From Helianthus annuus (taxonomy: Eukaryota > Streptophyta > Magnoliopsida > Asterales > Asteraceae): a stretch of 64,000 nucleotides of DNA. Shown here in pieces: positions 33,247 through 44,211 of the stretch. The position numbers and the translations under genes were made by a program. Location of the stretch: positions 111,244,821 to 111,308,820 of the forward strand of contig NC_035437.2 in assembly GCF_002127325.2 (NCBI RefSeq). The letters are read 5' to 3'. The notes under the pieces were generated by a model. That model saw only the letters and a program-made list of their open reading frames with translations, had not been told where the DNA came from and did not search any database. Within the stretch, counting starts at the first letter, position 1. The number at the start of each line of letters is the position of its first letter.

Positions 33247-34940
33247 TGATGTGTGTAAAATGCAACATATAAATCACATCAATTAAGGCATAAAACTAAC
33301 CCTTTTTAAGTACTAATGTTGGAAAAAGAGTGTTTTTGTCTTCCTTTTGCATTTTCAGGATTAAATGAGCTCAAAATCACAAAAGAAGCAAAAAGACAAC
33401 TAATTCTAGCATAAATACAAGAAAAGGAACAAAAGTAGACTGCCCGGACCCTCAACGGCACCTCCCAAAGCAAAGGAGAAGAAACAGAGTCTGAACACGC
33501 CCCGTGTCCAGCGAACACGGGGGCGTGCCCAGGAAGCAGCAGAAAAGACAAACCAGTAGAAGCTTCCATCGCCCACCACGGGGCCGTGTCCAGCGGGCAC
33601 GGGGGCGTGGTGAAAGTACAGCAGGCGCATTAATTGTAATTCGCAATTACAATTAATGAGGAGAGAGAGTGTCAGACGGGCACGGGGCCGTGTCCAGCGG
33701 ACACGGGGCCGTGTCCAGCCTTCTGTTCAGCCTATAAATAGAGGAGCTTGGCTTCATTCTCTCTCATCCCTTGGCACACCACCTCTCTCACACCTCATCC
33801 ACCACCCACCACCACCATAACACCATCATCCACCACCATCATCCATTGTCCATCGTAGAGTGTGTGAGTCGTCTCGGGATCCAAGATTGATCGTAAGAGT
33901 TCTTGACAATCAAGGCCATGTTTGCCTAAGTCTCTTACATCACTTGGTGAAGACAAGTGTTTAGTATAATACTTTTTATTTTTAATCTTTTGCACTTTTT
34001 ATTTGGTTTTGTATTAATGACTTTAATAACTAGTTACTTATGTTGAAGGTGATCTTTCCTTATCGTTTGTCCGTGGTGTCTTGGCATTATTTTACTGTCT
34101 ATATAAAATAAAAGATTTTCACCATTCATATCTCCACGGTCTATATGGAGGTATGTTGGCTACCTGGTCGGGGGTTAAGGGAACGGTTTGGTAAGGGTCT
34201 TGCCCTTGTTCAGCGTTTAGAGGTCCTGCTTGGGACCTGGGTCAAATTTAGTAGGATCTCCTTCAATGCCCATAGGTATTGGATGGCGGGGATCCAAACT
34301 CTTTGACCCCCTCATAAGTTAACTACTATTAATACTATAACCCGGCTATTTAGGACTGTATCCCTGCTGACTCAGACTACTTAGCCGAGGGTAACGTCAC
34401 CGCCAAAAGCGGGGCCTACCACAATTTGCATTAATAACTTAATTCATTATCTTTCAATAATCCGACCCTTTAGGATTGTATCCTTGCTGACTCAAACTAC
34501 TGGGTTGAGGGTAACGTCGCCTTCAAAAGAGGGGCCTACTACAATAACTAAGATAATCTCTTAAACAAGTGCAAAAGTGCGAAAATAATCAAAGGTTATA
34601 CTAATACACGTGTCGGATCCAAGTGATTCATCTTGTCTATCTGTTTTTTATTTTATTTTTATTTTCAGCATTTAGTTAGTTTTTATTTTTCTTAGTTTAA
34701 AACATTTTTCTAACCTTTTTGATTTGATTAGACGTTGAGGATAAACCGGTACTAAAAGCTCTTGTGTCCTTGGACGACCTCGGTATCTTACCAACACTAT
34801 ACTACGTCCACGATGGGTGCACTTGCCCATATGTGTGTTTAGTGTTAGTGAATATCGTGTTTTATAAATTTAAAACTTGGCTAAAAGTGTAAAAAGGGCT
34901 TAAATATATATCAAAAATATAACACACTTCACGCACATCA
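33247..34940 (+). repeat. Element A 3' LTR
   Basis: It is collinear with the 5' LTR with about nine differences, including one extra T. The same dyad pairs and TATA box (33733-33741) are present. Confidence 0.95.
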
Positions 34941-36098
34941 GAGTCCTTCCGTGAGGGCAAGCTTTCTTGATTAACAATAATTGCATTTTATTAAACCACT
35001 AACCATTTCTAGTATCATGGCGCCCACATTTTAACCAAGTTAAACTAGTTAACCAAATTAAAAGTTTACTAATACATGATTAATTAAGCTTCATTTTTCA
35101 ACTATCTTAACTAACCAAGTACCAATCATCCAACACAATTACTTATAATCAAGAAATCAATATCAATAACAAGGTTGCAAACTAATCATCAAAGATAATC
35201 ATAGAAAATACTTCAAAATGTCATTACAAACAAAGATTAACACACTAATGGCTATAATCAAGCAAGGGATTGTTGTGTTTTTGCCCTAAGGCTACAATAA
35301 TACATAAATATTAATCTAAATGCTTGAAACATTAACAAAATTCTGGAAAGATTAGAAATCCAAACCATAAACAAGCACAAGATTAAGAATCTGGAAGATA
35401 ACGAAGCTTATCGGCAAAATGTGGCTTTAATCCGGGTGAAAGCAGAAGCATTCGGAGCCTGAAAATCGCCAGAATCGTTCCCAAAATGTCCAGAGTTACG
35501 AACAGAATGTTTCTGTTCTGTTTTTATATTTTTTCGATGTCGCACGGTCGTACACCGATCGCACGACCGTGCACTTTATGCATTATTGAAGTCACTGTTC
35601 ATGACATCAGCAGAGTTGACTGGTCTTCGGTCTCGCACGCCCGTTCGTCATATGGCACGGTCGTTCATTTCTGAGGTCTTGTTGCACGCCTGGTCGCACT
35701 GGTCGTTCAGTTCCGAAGTTGGCTGGATTGTCGGATCCGCACAGGGTGCAAGATCTGGAACGACCGTGCATTCCCGGGTTGGCCTTCAATGTGCTACACG
35801 CGGAGTTGCACCCTCGTTCACTGCCGGGCCTTTCATGATTCATCGGAGATGCACGGTCGTGCATCAGGTGGCACGACCGTTCCACACGCCCAGGTCTGTT
35901 TTTCTAACAGAAGGTTCGCAGCTTCGTCGTTTTGTCCGGAAAGTCCTCGTTTTTGCTATCATCTTGTCTGGTATGCTGTTTTAGGCCTGTAAACAAAAGT
36001 GTAGATAATTAAGTATCCGAATGATGGTTTTACGGCCGAAAACACATAAAATAGGGGTAAAACGGGGGACTAAAATATGTGTAAATTAGCGAATATCA
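34941..36098 (-). repeat. Element B 3' LTR, proximal part (U3 side) with GCACGGTCGTGC dyads
   Basis: On the minus strand the LTR begins TGATATTCGC at 36098, next to the purine tract. A minus-strand TATA-like AATATAAAAACAG lies near 35518-35530. Upstream of it (35542-35882) are GCACGGTCGTGC/GCACGACCGTTC dyads, paired with 8-bp spacers at 35635-35666 and 35851-35882 and more degenerate elsewhere. Element A inserted at 34941. Confidence 0.75.
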
Positions 36099-36137
36099 AA
36101 TCTCCCCACACTTGAACCTTGCTTGTCCTCAAGCAAG
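36099..36137 (-). other. Element B terminal hairpin and polypurine tract
   Basis: On the minus strand, CTTGCTTG / CAAGCAAG (8-bp stem, 36118-36137) encloses AGGA. GTTC and then AAGTGTGGGG follow beside the LTR. It has the same layout as in element A with different stem bases. Confidence 0.75.
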
Positions 36138-37391
36138 CTGAACTAAAAAGCAATAAAAGACAGAAACAAACAAGAACGATAATTTACACACTATTTTATT
36201 GGAAACTACTATAAACGGTTAGCCGGTTTGTCGAAAGACAACATCAAAAGACTCAAACCCAACAAGCGTATGCAATTATAAAGCGACAACCAAAAAGTCG
36301 TGACTTCACATTTAATTGACTCAACATGTTAATCTTCACACGACTCACAATGTTCACACACACTCGGTTTTATTTATGAAACATACATAAAATGTGTACG
36401 TGCAAACACTCAATGCCTCGTCAATGAAATATGCAATATCATAAGCTTGTCATAAGATCTCGTCTCCACCAACTAACATGCAAACAAGTGTAAATCAAGA
36501 GGTCTTTACGGGTTGTAACGTTAGGCTTGGGCGAAGGGTATGGAAGTGGACATATAAAGTGGCGAAAATGGTTAAAACTCGGTAGTAGCGTTTAACTAGC
36601 AACAAAATATACAACTATACATACAAATGCCTTAAAAAGGCGACTATTGCGCAATCGAGCTTATCAACGAAATTTTAAAATTTAAGCATTCAAAATTGCT
36701 CGATTTTTATCAACTTCACCCTATTTTAGGGTGTTTTTTTTAATAAACTAATTAATTATACAATAAACTGAAACAAACGCTAGTAAACGATTATTTTGTC
36801 CGAGTTTCAACACTAAAAAGGTTTAAAACATACAAAGGCTAAAGTTGGCTAAGTGGGCGATAATGTGGGTAAACAAAGGTAAACTGGAAGGCTCGACATG
36901 GTTAATCCTAAAGGGTAATATAAGGTGAACGGGGAGCACAACACAAAGAACAAGGTTTACAACAAAGGGGTAATCTAAGTGCCTCTATCCCTTTTACACA
37001 AATCCACAAGTTCATGGTCTTAACAAGCATACTAGTGACAAGTTCGAAATTACACATAACATCCGGCTCACTCCTATATCCAAAATGAACAAATATATAA
37101 CAATAGGCTCAAATATGCTCACGTAACGGATGGAATGGGTAAAAGTGTGAAAACTATCATGTAAGTCTTTCTTTGTTTGTCACGCTTTCCGGTTTCCTTT
37201 TTCAAAAAAAAATATTTTTCTTGTCGAGTTTTTATCAAGTCCGAAGCTTTCTAAAACACAACCAACCGGTTTATTTACTAAAATATATATAAAATACAGG
37301 TATTTTTGAATGATTTTTCTGATTTTCTATTTTTTTTACAAACGAGGACAAACAAAGTTAACAAAGTTAACCCCCTCCCCACACTTGAACT
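36138..37391 (-). other. Element B 3' non-coding spacer
   Basis: This is A/T-rich sequence between the env-like region and the terminal purine tract. No ORF or repeat of note was seen. Confidence 0.5.
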
Positions 37392-37411
37392 TCGCATTGT
37401 CCCCAATGCGA
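37372..37411 (-). other. Element B internal hairpin and second purine tract
   Basis: On the minus strand, TCGCATTG / CAATGCGA (8-bp stem, 37392-37411) encloses GGGA. AGTTCAAGTGTGGGGAGG follows. It corresponds to the internal module of element A at 31972-32009. Confidence 0.75.
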
Positions 37412-37984
37412 GACCCGAAATATAGAGAAAAGGATAACAATATTCCCCTCAAGATGATGTTGATGCAACGAGACTTCCGAAGCTGTATCTGTCACGTGCT
37501 CCGGTCCAAAATCCAATAGCCCAGAACCTGCAAGTATGTCACATGTGCACCAAAATAGAACAGAAACAGAAAAATCACAAATCAACCATAATATACATAA
37601 ATATAAATACTAGCAATCCCAACAAAGACATAACATAAAAACCAAAGTAAAGAGTCTGAAAAATAAAGCATACATAACCGGGGTGTTTGAAATAACAGTA
37701 AAAAATAAACACCCAAAACAAAGTACTGAAATACTAAAAACAACCACCAACTATCACTCCACCGCTCCTAAGCGTCATCACCATCATCGTCTCTAGTAAA
37801 GGACGGACCCGCATCGCCATAACCAGGGGGGTTCCACGGTGGGAACTGTGGAGGGTGCTGAAAGTAGTCGGGATATGCATGGTGCATCTCCCCGAAAAGA
37901 TATGAAAATCCGGCACTCATCCCCTGATATAAACTCTCTTGGCTATGCCTAAGCTGGTCCTGAGTGGCCCTGAGCTGATCCTGA

Positions 37985-39130
37985 CTAGCCCGAATCTCGT
38001 CCTAGCTTGTGGTACCATGCTGCTCCTGCGTCAGTCGCATGCTGCTCCTGCGTCAGTCGCATCTGCTGGAACTGCTGGTAGAACTCTGGCCAATCCTGAT
38101 GCTTGTGGTAATCATGGTGCTGCGGCTCATGTGGCGGTGTCTGTGGCTGGTGTGGTGGTGTGTGCGGCTCGTGCTGCTGAACTGCGTGCTGCTCCTCCAT
38201 TTCTACATCCTCTTCGTCTGCTGGAAGTGGGGGTAACGGGTCCCAGACCTCGTTGTTCAACCCTTTTAACCTATCCCCCCTATCTAGCTCTACAATCAAC
38301 CCCATGGCCTTTAGTGACCTAATGTCGACATGAACCCCCTCGGTTATCAGAGTGAGACCCTGAAGCACCTCCTCAGTCATATAGCGTTCGTTGTACGCTA
38401 TTTCGGTCACATACTGACCGCCATGTATCTGACTGCTCGGAGTCCACCCCGAGCACTTGACGAAGTATTCAGCCATTCGTGCGGCTAGGTTGATAGGTGC
38501 TTTCTCCACCAACGCATATAGAAAGATCAAATCTGGCGTTGGACAGTTACCAAGACTGTCCATGCGACCGCATATTGTATGGCTAAATACATGGTGCATC
38601 ACTCGCACCAAAGGGTCTCTGAGTCGCGAGGCCTTCGACATCCTCGGGTTGTAGGGGTCCCCAACGGCATTTGCAGCCCAAAATGCATCCCGTGCTGCAT
38701 CAGAAGGGAAGGTGAACTGATCTGTGAAGACATTGGGATCATCCATGTCGTCTCTAGTATAAATCCCGAGCCTTCTACCCAAACGACCAACCGACCATGT
38801 ATGCCATCGACCACATAACCTGAAAGCTAACCGCTCCTTGTGGCGGAATTTGGGTCTTCGATGAGCAACTGGCTTTTCATAGGCATAAGATGCGAAGAAC
38901 TCTATGGTCAGCTCCAGGTAAACGGGTCGGTTGCAACCGACCAGATTTGCAAGCGGGCGACTCATCATGTCGTCTAGTCTGTCATACTGATTGAGTTCCT
39001 GCATCACTTCCCAATCCAACCATCGGGGGACTCCGAACTGCCCCCGCCGTGCCCATAATGCGTCTCGTTTCGGGATGCACAAAGCCTCTCGCTCATTGTT
39101 GGGGTCGAATTGAAGGAAAGGATGGTCCAT
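37985..39130 (-). CDS. Athila env-like / ORF1-type protein, intact
   Basis: I chose the ATG at 39130 (MDHPFLQFDPNNEREALCIP), the usual-looking start; the frame is open to an upstream ATG at 39199. The 381-codon protein contains PRWLDWEVMQELNQYDRLDD, ANLVGCNRPVYLELTIEFFA, LCGRWHTWSVGRLGRRLGIY and FSHTICGRMDSLGNCPTPDL, which I recognise as the Athila third-ORF family (Arabidopsis retrotransposon Orf1 type). The last 90 residues are acidic, then His/Pro/Gln-rich. Pyrimidine-rich TTATTTCTCATACAG directly precedes the ATG and looks like a splice acceptor, so it may be made from a spliced RNA. The function in these elements is unknown. It is unbroken although pol is broken. Confidence 0.8.
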   Translation of the reverse strand: MDHPFLQFDPNNEREALCIPKRDALWARRGQFGVPRWLDWEVMQELNQYDRLDDMMSRPLANLVGCNRPVYLELTIEFFASYAYEKPVAHRRPKFRHKERLAFRLCGRWHTWSVGRLGRRLGIYTRDDMDDPNVFTDQFTFPSDAARDAFWAANAVGDPYNPRMSKASRLRDPLVRVMHHVFSHTICGRMDSLGNCPTPDLIFLYALVEKAPINLAARMAEYFVKCSGWTPSSQIHGGQYVTEIAYNERYMTEEVLQGLTLITEGVHVDIRSLKAMGLIVELDRGDRLKGLNNEVWDPLPPLPADEEDVEMEEQHAVQQHEPHTPPHQPQTPPHEPQHHDYHKHQDWPEFYQQFQQMRLTQEQHATDAGAAWYHKLGRDSG

Positions 39131-40381
39131 CTGTATGAGAAATAACATTAGAGAGATGGAAACAGGAAGAATTTGAATCAAAAACAGCCGAGCAGCCAAT
39201 TATGAAGAAGCTGTGAATTCTGATCTGGGCATATGGCATGGACGTGCGACGAGACGCACAGTCGTGCGTCGCCGATGACAAGAACCATCTGCCCAACTTT
39301 GTCGGAATTGCACGGCGTGCCATAGGAAGAACGACCGTGCAACTCCGACCAACAACCAAATCATCGTGAATCAACGACGAGGCACGACCGTTCCATACAA
39401 GGAACGACCGTGCGACCGCGTTATCTGCAGATTCTGACCCAGGCTCTAAGTAGCCTGATTTTTTTTCACAAATCATCAAGTTTTTACACAAACTGGGGTC
39501 AGAAAATGCATCGGATGTTCACAATATGCAAGATTCAAACAAGGGTTAGGGTTTCGATTTGTTTATGAAGAGAACCCTAAAAATTCCTTGGAGAATCGGA
39601 GGAAATCTAACCTAGAAAGCAAAGAAACAGATAATCTACAACTAGGAACGTACCGTGCGAAGTAGGGTGTGAAATCGTGCGAAGAACCGTGCGATTTGAA
39701 GTAAAAACGGTCTGGAACGGCCTGGTGCGACTAGGGTTTCGCGAATTGTGAATGGGGGCTGCAGATGAGGGTATTTATAGTACCAAATGACAAAACTGCC
39801 CTCAGCCTGACGCACGGTCGTTCGACTTTTCGCACGGTCGTGCGTCACCGATATCGCTCAAGCCCATTCAACTGTTCTCGGAGATGCACCGAGGGTGCGA
39901 TCCACCGTGCCGGCCCTCGGAAACGCACGGTCGTGCGACCCGAGGAACGACCGTGCAACAACTGCAGATCAGAATTTTTCCGCAGAAGCCATTTTCAGCA
40001 ACTGGTTTGGCCGTTTTTCGCCATTTTTTCAACACGCCAACTATTTTAACAATATTGCAACATAGAACCTTCGCTCGGCACGTACGAAACTAAAACCAAC
40101 TAACGGAAACTACCTAACTAACCTAAATTACGCTAAAACTACAAAAACATAAAAGTGAACAATTTTACCCTTATAGCGCCAAAGACGCTCCTGCTACATT
40201 TTTGTCGGCGAGTCAGTAGCGTAGACTCATGCTAAATTTTTGTCGACGAGTCGATAGCAAGACTCCAAGCTAAAACTAGAAAAAATCCTAAAAAGACTAT
40301 ACTACCCCTAAAGCGCAAAATACGCTATTGCTGCATTTTTTGATCCGCGAGTCAGCAGCGTAGACTCTCTCCTCCCCACAC
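39131..40381 (-). other. Element B spacer between integrase and env-like ORF, with dyad pairs and stem repeats
   Basis: GCACGGTCGTGC-type dyads are paired with 8-bp spacers at 39236-39267, 39310-39340, 39382-39413, 39812-39843 and 39925-39956. Three related stem units lie at 40193-40220 (GCTAC/GTAGC), 40231-40258 (GCTA/TAGC) and 40330-40359 (GCTGC/GCAGC), each enclosing ATTTTTGTCGACGAGTC-like sequence. No ORF is present. Confidence 0.7.
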
Positions 40382-43300
40382 TTATGATGTGTGCGGGGTT
40401 TGGAGCTCAATGACCTCCACCACCGACTCTGTCAGCCCGGCAACGTACAACTTCAAGCGATGCCCATTTACTTTGAAAATAACGCCGTCCACATTCTCTA
40501 TTGCAATAGTCCCATATGGAAATACCTCTTTAACTGTGTATGGGCCTGTCCAACGTGAATGAAGCTTTCCGGGAAATAAGCGCAACCGCGAGTTGTAAAG
40601 AAGAACAAGATTGCCCGCTTGGAATTCTTTGTGGTCCTTCAAGCGTTTATTGTGCAATCTCTTCGTGCGCTCTTTGTACAACACGGAGCTTTCATAAGCG
40701 CGTTGTCGCAACTCTTCCAATTCATGAATCTGGAGAAACCGGGCTTCACCTCCGGCTTTTAGGTCCAAATTTGCGGTTTTTAGAGCCCACATCGCTTTAT
40801 GCTCCAACTTAACCGTTAAATGGAATGCCTTTCCGTACACAAGCCTAAAGGGAGTAGTCCCAATAGGCGTCTTGTAAGCCGTACAGAAAGCCCACAACGC
40901 TTCATCAAGCTTATCCGACCAATCCTTGCGGTTTGCACCTACTGACCCTCAAGGATTCTTTTCAGCCCCCGGTTCGTGACTTCCACCTGCCCACTTGTCT
41001 GTGGATGATAGGGCGTGGATAAACGGTGATGCACACCGTAACGGGACAAAGCTCTCTTGAGCTGAGTGTTGCAAAAATGTGTCCCTCTGTCACTGATAAG
41101 CGCTTTCGGAGCGCCAAACCGGGCAAATAAGCTTTTCAAAAATCTCACGACCACCCTGGCATCATTGGTGGGTAAGGCTTGTGCCTCCACCCACTTGGAT
41201 ACATAGTCAACTGCGACCAGGATGTACTTATTACCTCATGAGGGGGGAAATGGTCCCATAAAGTTTATCCCCCAGATATCAAAGACTTCACAAACCTGAA
41301 TCCAGTTCTGAGGCATTTCATCACGTGCCGATATATTTGTCGCCCTCTGGCAAGCATCGCACGCTCTAACCCAACTCTGCGCATCACGAAATATAGTTGG
41401 CCAATAAAACCCGGAATCCAACACCTTCTTGGCGGTAAAGTTGGCTCCATGGTGGCCTCCGGTAGGTCCCTCGTGACAGTGGCGTAGAATATCGGTCGCC
41501 TCCTTCCCTGAAACACATCTCCTAATCACCTGATCAACACCAACCCGAAACAAGTAAGGGTCATCCCAAATGTAGTGCTTGACATCCGAAAAGAATTTCC
41601 TCTTTTGCTGGTGAGTCAACCCTTTAATCAGAATCCCGCAAGCAAGGTAGTTCGCAAGGTCGCCGAACCATGGCGACTCATCGCATATCTCAACACTCAT
41701 CAAAGACTCGTATTGGAAGTTGCCATTTATGGAATCCCAACTCGCGTCCACGATGTCTCCATGCTCTAACCCAGATAGATGGTCAGCAGCTACATTCAAC
41801 GCACCCTTTTTATCTTGAATTTCAATATCGAACTCCTGCAGCAACAAGATCCACCTGATCAGACGCGGTTTAGCGTCCTGTTTGCTAAAGAGATATCTGA
41901 TGGCAGCGTGATCAGTATATACAACGGTTTTCAAAAGCACCAAGTACGATCTAAATTTGTCAAATGCGAAAACGATCGCCAAGAGCTCTTTTTCTGTCGT
42001 GGTATAATGCTCCTGAGCGTCGTGAAGAGTTTTGCTCGCATAATAGATCGGGTGAAAGTGCTTTTCTCTCTTTTGGCCAAGAACGACCCCTATAGCGTAA
42101 TCACTCGCGTCGCACATAATCTCAAACGGCAGACTCCAGTCTGGTGCAACTAAAATAGGGGCCTCAATCAACTTTTGCTTGAGAAGGTCAAAGGCTCTCA
42201 AGCAATCATCTCCAAATATGAACGGAGCGTCTTTCTCCAACAAACGGGTCATGGGCCTAGCGATCTTTGAAAAATCCTTGATGAATCGCCTATAGAACCC
42301 CGCATGACCAAGAAAGCTCCGTATCGCTCGCACAGAGGTGGGAGGTGGAAGTCGTGAAATGATATCCACTTTGGCTGGATCGACCACCATACCAGCATGC
42401 GAAATCTTGTGTCCCAAAACTATGCCCTCCTTCACCATGAAGTGGCATTTCTCCCAGTTCAGGACCAGATTCGTCTCCTCACACCTCTTCAACATCTTTC
42501 TCAATTTTTTTTCCAAGCAGTGATCGAAGGAATCCCCAAATACCGAAAAATCATCCATGAAAACCTCCATGGAATCCTCGATCATGTCATGGAAAATTGC
42601 AACCATGCATCTCTGGAAGGTCGCTGGTGCATTACACAACCCAAAAGGCATCCGCCGGTAGGCGAATGTGCCGAAGGGGCAGGTAAAGGTAGTCTTCTCC
42701 TGATCCTCAGGAGTGATAGGAATCTGAAAGTACCCAGAGAACCCGTCTAGGAAACAGTAATACAAGTTCCCCGACAGACGTTCCAACATCTGATCGATGA
42801 ATGGAAGCGGGAAGTGATCCTTACGAGTAGCATCATTGAGTTTGCGGTAGTCAATGCAAACTCGCCACCCAGTGATGGTACGGGTAGGAATTAGTTCATT
42901 CCAATCATTCGATTTCTTAGGTACAACCTGCACCGGACTCACCCACACAGAGTCCGAAATAGGATATATCATCCCGGCATCCAACAACTTAATCACCTCC
43001 TTCTTCACCACGTCTTGCATATTTGGATTTAAACGTCTCTGATGCTGTGCACATGGTTTGTACTCGTCTTCCATCAGAATCTTGTGAGTACAAAAAGAAG
43101 GATTGATGCCCTTGATGTCCATGATTTTCCATGCAATGGCTCTCTTATGAAGTCTCAGAACCTCGAGAAGCTGATTTTTCTCATCTTTTTCCAATGATGC
43201 CGAAATTATGACCGGTAAGCGACGCTCCTCGTCCAGAAATGCATACTCGAGATGTGGCGGGAGTTCTTTCAACTCCAAAGGCGTCGGATCTTCAACCGAA

Positions 43301-44206
43301 GGCTTTGCTTCCCCCTCTTTTACATGGCCAATTTCTAGAAACCTCTCCGGACTCTGGGAACCATCGTCACCAATCTGATAGACTGGCTGCTCGAAATCGT
43401 GGCCCTCCTGCGTAATGCCAATCAGGTCCCCACACGACAGACGTGTGTCCGAATCAATCTCGTCAATAGTACCTTGAAAATGAGAGCACACACATGCATC
43501 GACAATGTCAACATAATAAAGCTTGTCATCATGACATTGCGGATGCTGCATCGATCTTTTGATATCGAATGTCACATGCTCATCATTTACTCGGAGCGTG
43601 ATTTGGCCAGCTGCCACATCAACAATCGTCCTCGCTGTATTGAGGAAAGGACGTCCAAGTATCAAAGGTACTTTTGAATCCTCGTCCATGTCAAGAATAA
43701 TAAAGTCCACGGGGAAAACAAATTTATCGATTTTTACAAGCATGTTTTCCACAAATCCGCGCGGATACTTTATTGAGCGGTCTGCCAACCGAATGCTTAT
43801 CCTAGTAGGTGACGGCTCACCTAGATCCAGTTTAGTAAAAACCTTATATGGCATAAGGTTGATACTCGCTCCCAAGTCAGCCAATGCATGGCTAACAGAC
43901 ATGTTTCCAATCAAACACGGGAGCGTAAAACTACCAGGATCTCCCATTTTCGTGGGCAGACGGTTTTGCAGAACGATGGAACAAGTTTCATTCATCACCA
44001 CACATGATATATCCTCGAGCTTCTGTTTATTCGAGAGGATATCCTTTAGGAATTTCTCATATTTTGGCATCTGGGCCAAGGCTTCAATAAACGGTATACT
44101 GATGTGTAGTTGCTTAAACAACTCAAGGAACTTACCGTATTGCTCTTCGTTCTTCTGTTTCTTCAGCCTGCCTGGATAAGGTACTGGTGGAGTGTAATCT
44201 TTGACC
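40382..44206 (-). pseudogene. Element B protease-RT-RNase H-integrase
   Basis: From 44206 (left part of the Gag-pol frame) the protein runs through protease [13 protein letters not shown], reverse transcriptase [20 protein letters not shown] and [12 protein letters not shown], RNase [15 protein letters not shown] and [14 protein letters not shown], and the integrase zinc region [20 protein letters not shown]. In the integrase core a TGA near 41236 (PFPPS then stop) replaces what is probably CGA. The frame goes on to [10 protein letters not shown] and [16 protein letters not shown] (D and E of D,D,E). A one-base shift near 40945 follows, then LWAFCTAYKTPIGTTPFRLV to the stop at 40382. Two lesions make it non-functional. 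Confidence 0.9.
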
Positions 44207-44211
44207 GACTC

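Larger units (their letters stand above)
27171..34940 (+). mobile_element. Element A: gag-protease-only Athila element, 7770 bp
   Basis: Two LTRs of 1693 and 1694 bp begin TGATGTGTG and end CGCACATCA. The TSD GAGTC lies at 27166-27170 and 34941-34945. I count about nine differences between the LTRs (near 0.5 percent), so the insertion is recent. An Asp-tRNA-type primer site and a purine tract are in place. The 4.4-kb interior encodes Gag and protease only and has no RT, RNase H, integrase or env-like frame. It must have used enzymes from another element, such as a B-like Athila. Confidence 0.95.

Noticed and set aside
35486..35992. Overlapping ORFs of 60-132 codons in the element B LTR
   Set aside because: They translate the GCACGGTCGTGC-rich promoter in all frames, with no recognisable protein and a better explanation as dyad array.
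41575..44179. Several plus-strand ORFs of 60-206 codons over element B pol
   Set aside because: They are antisense shadows of the minus-strand pol frame.
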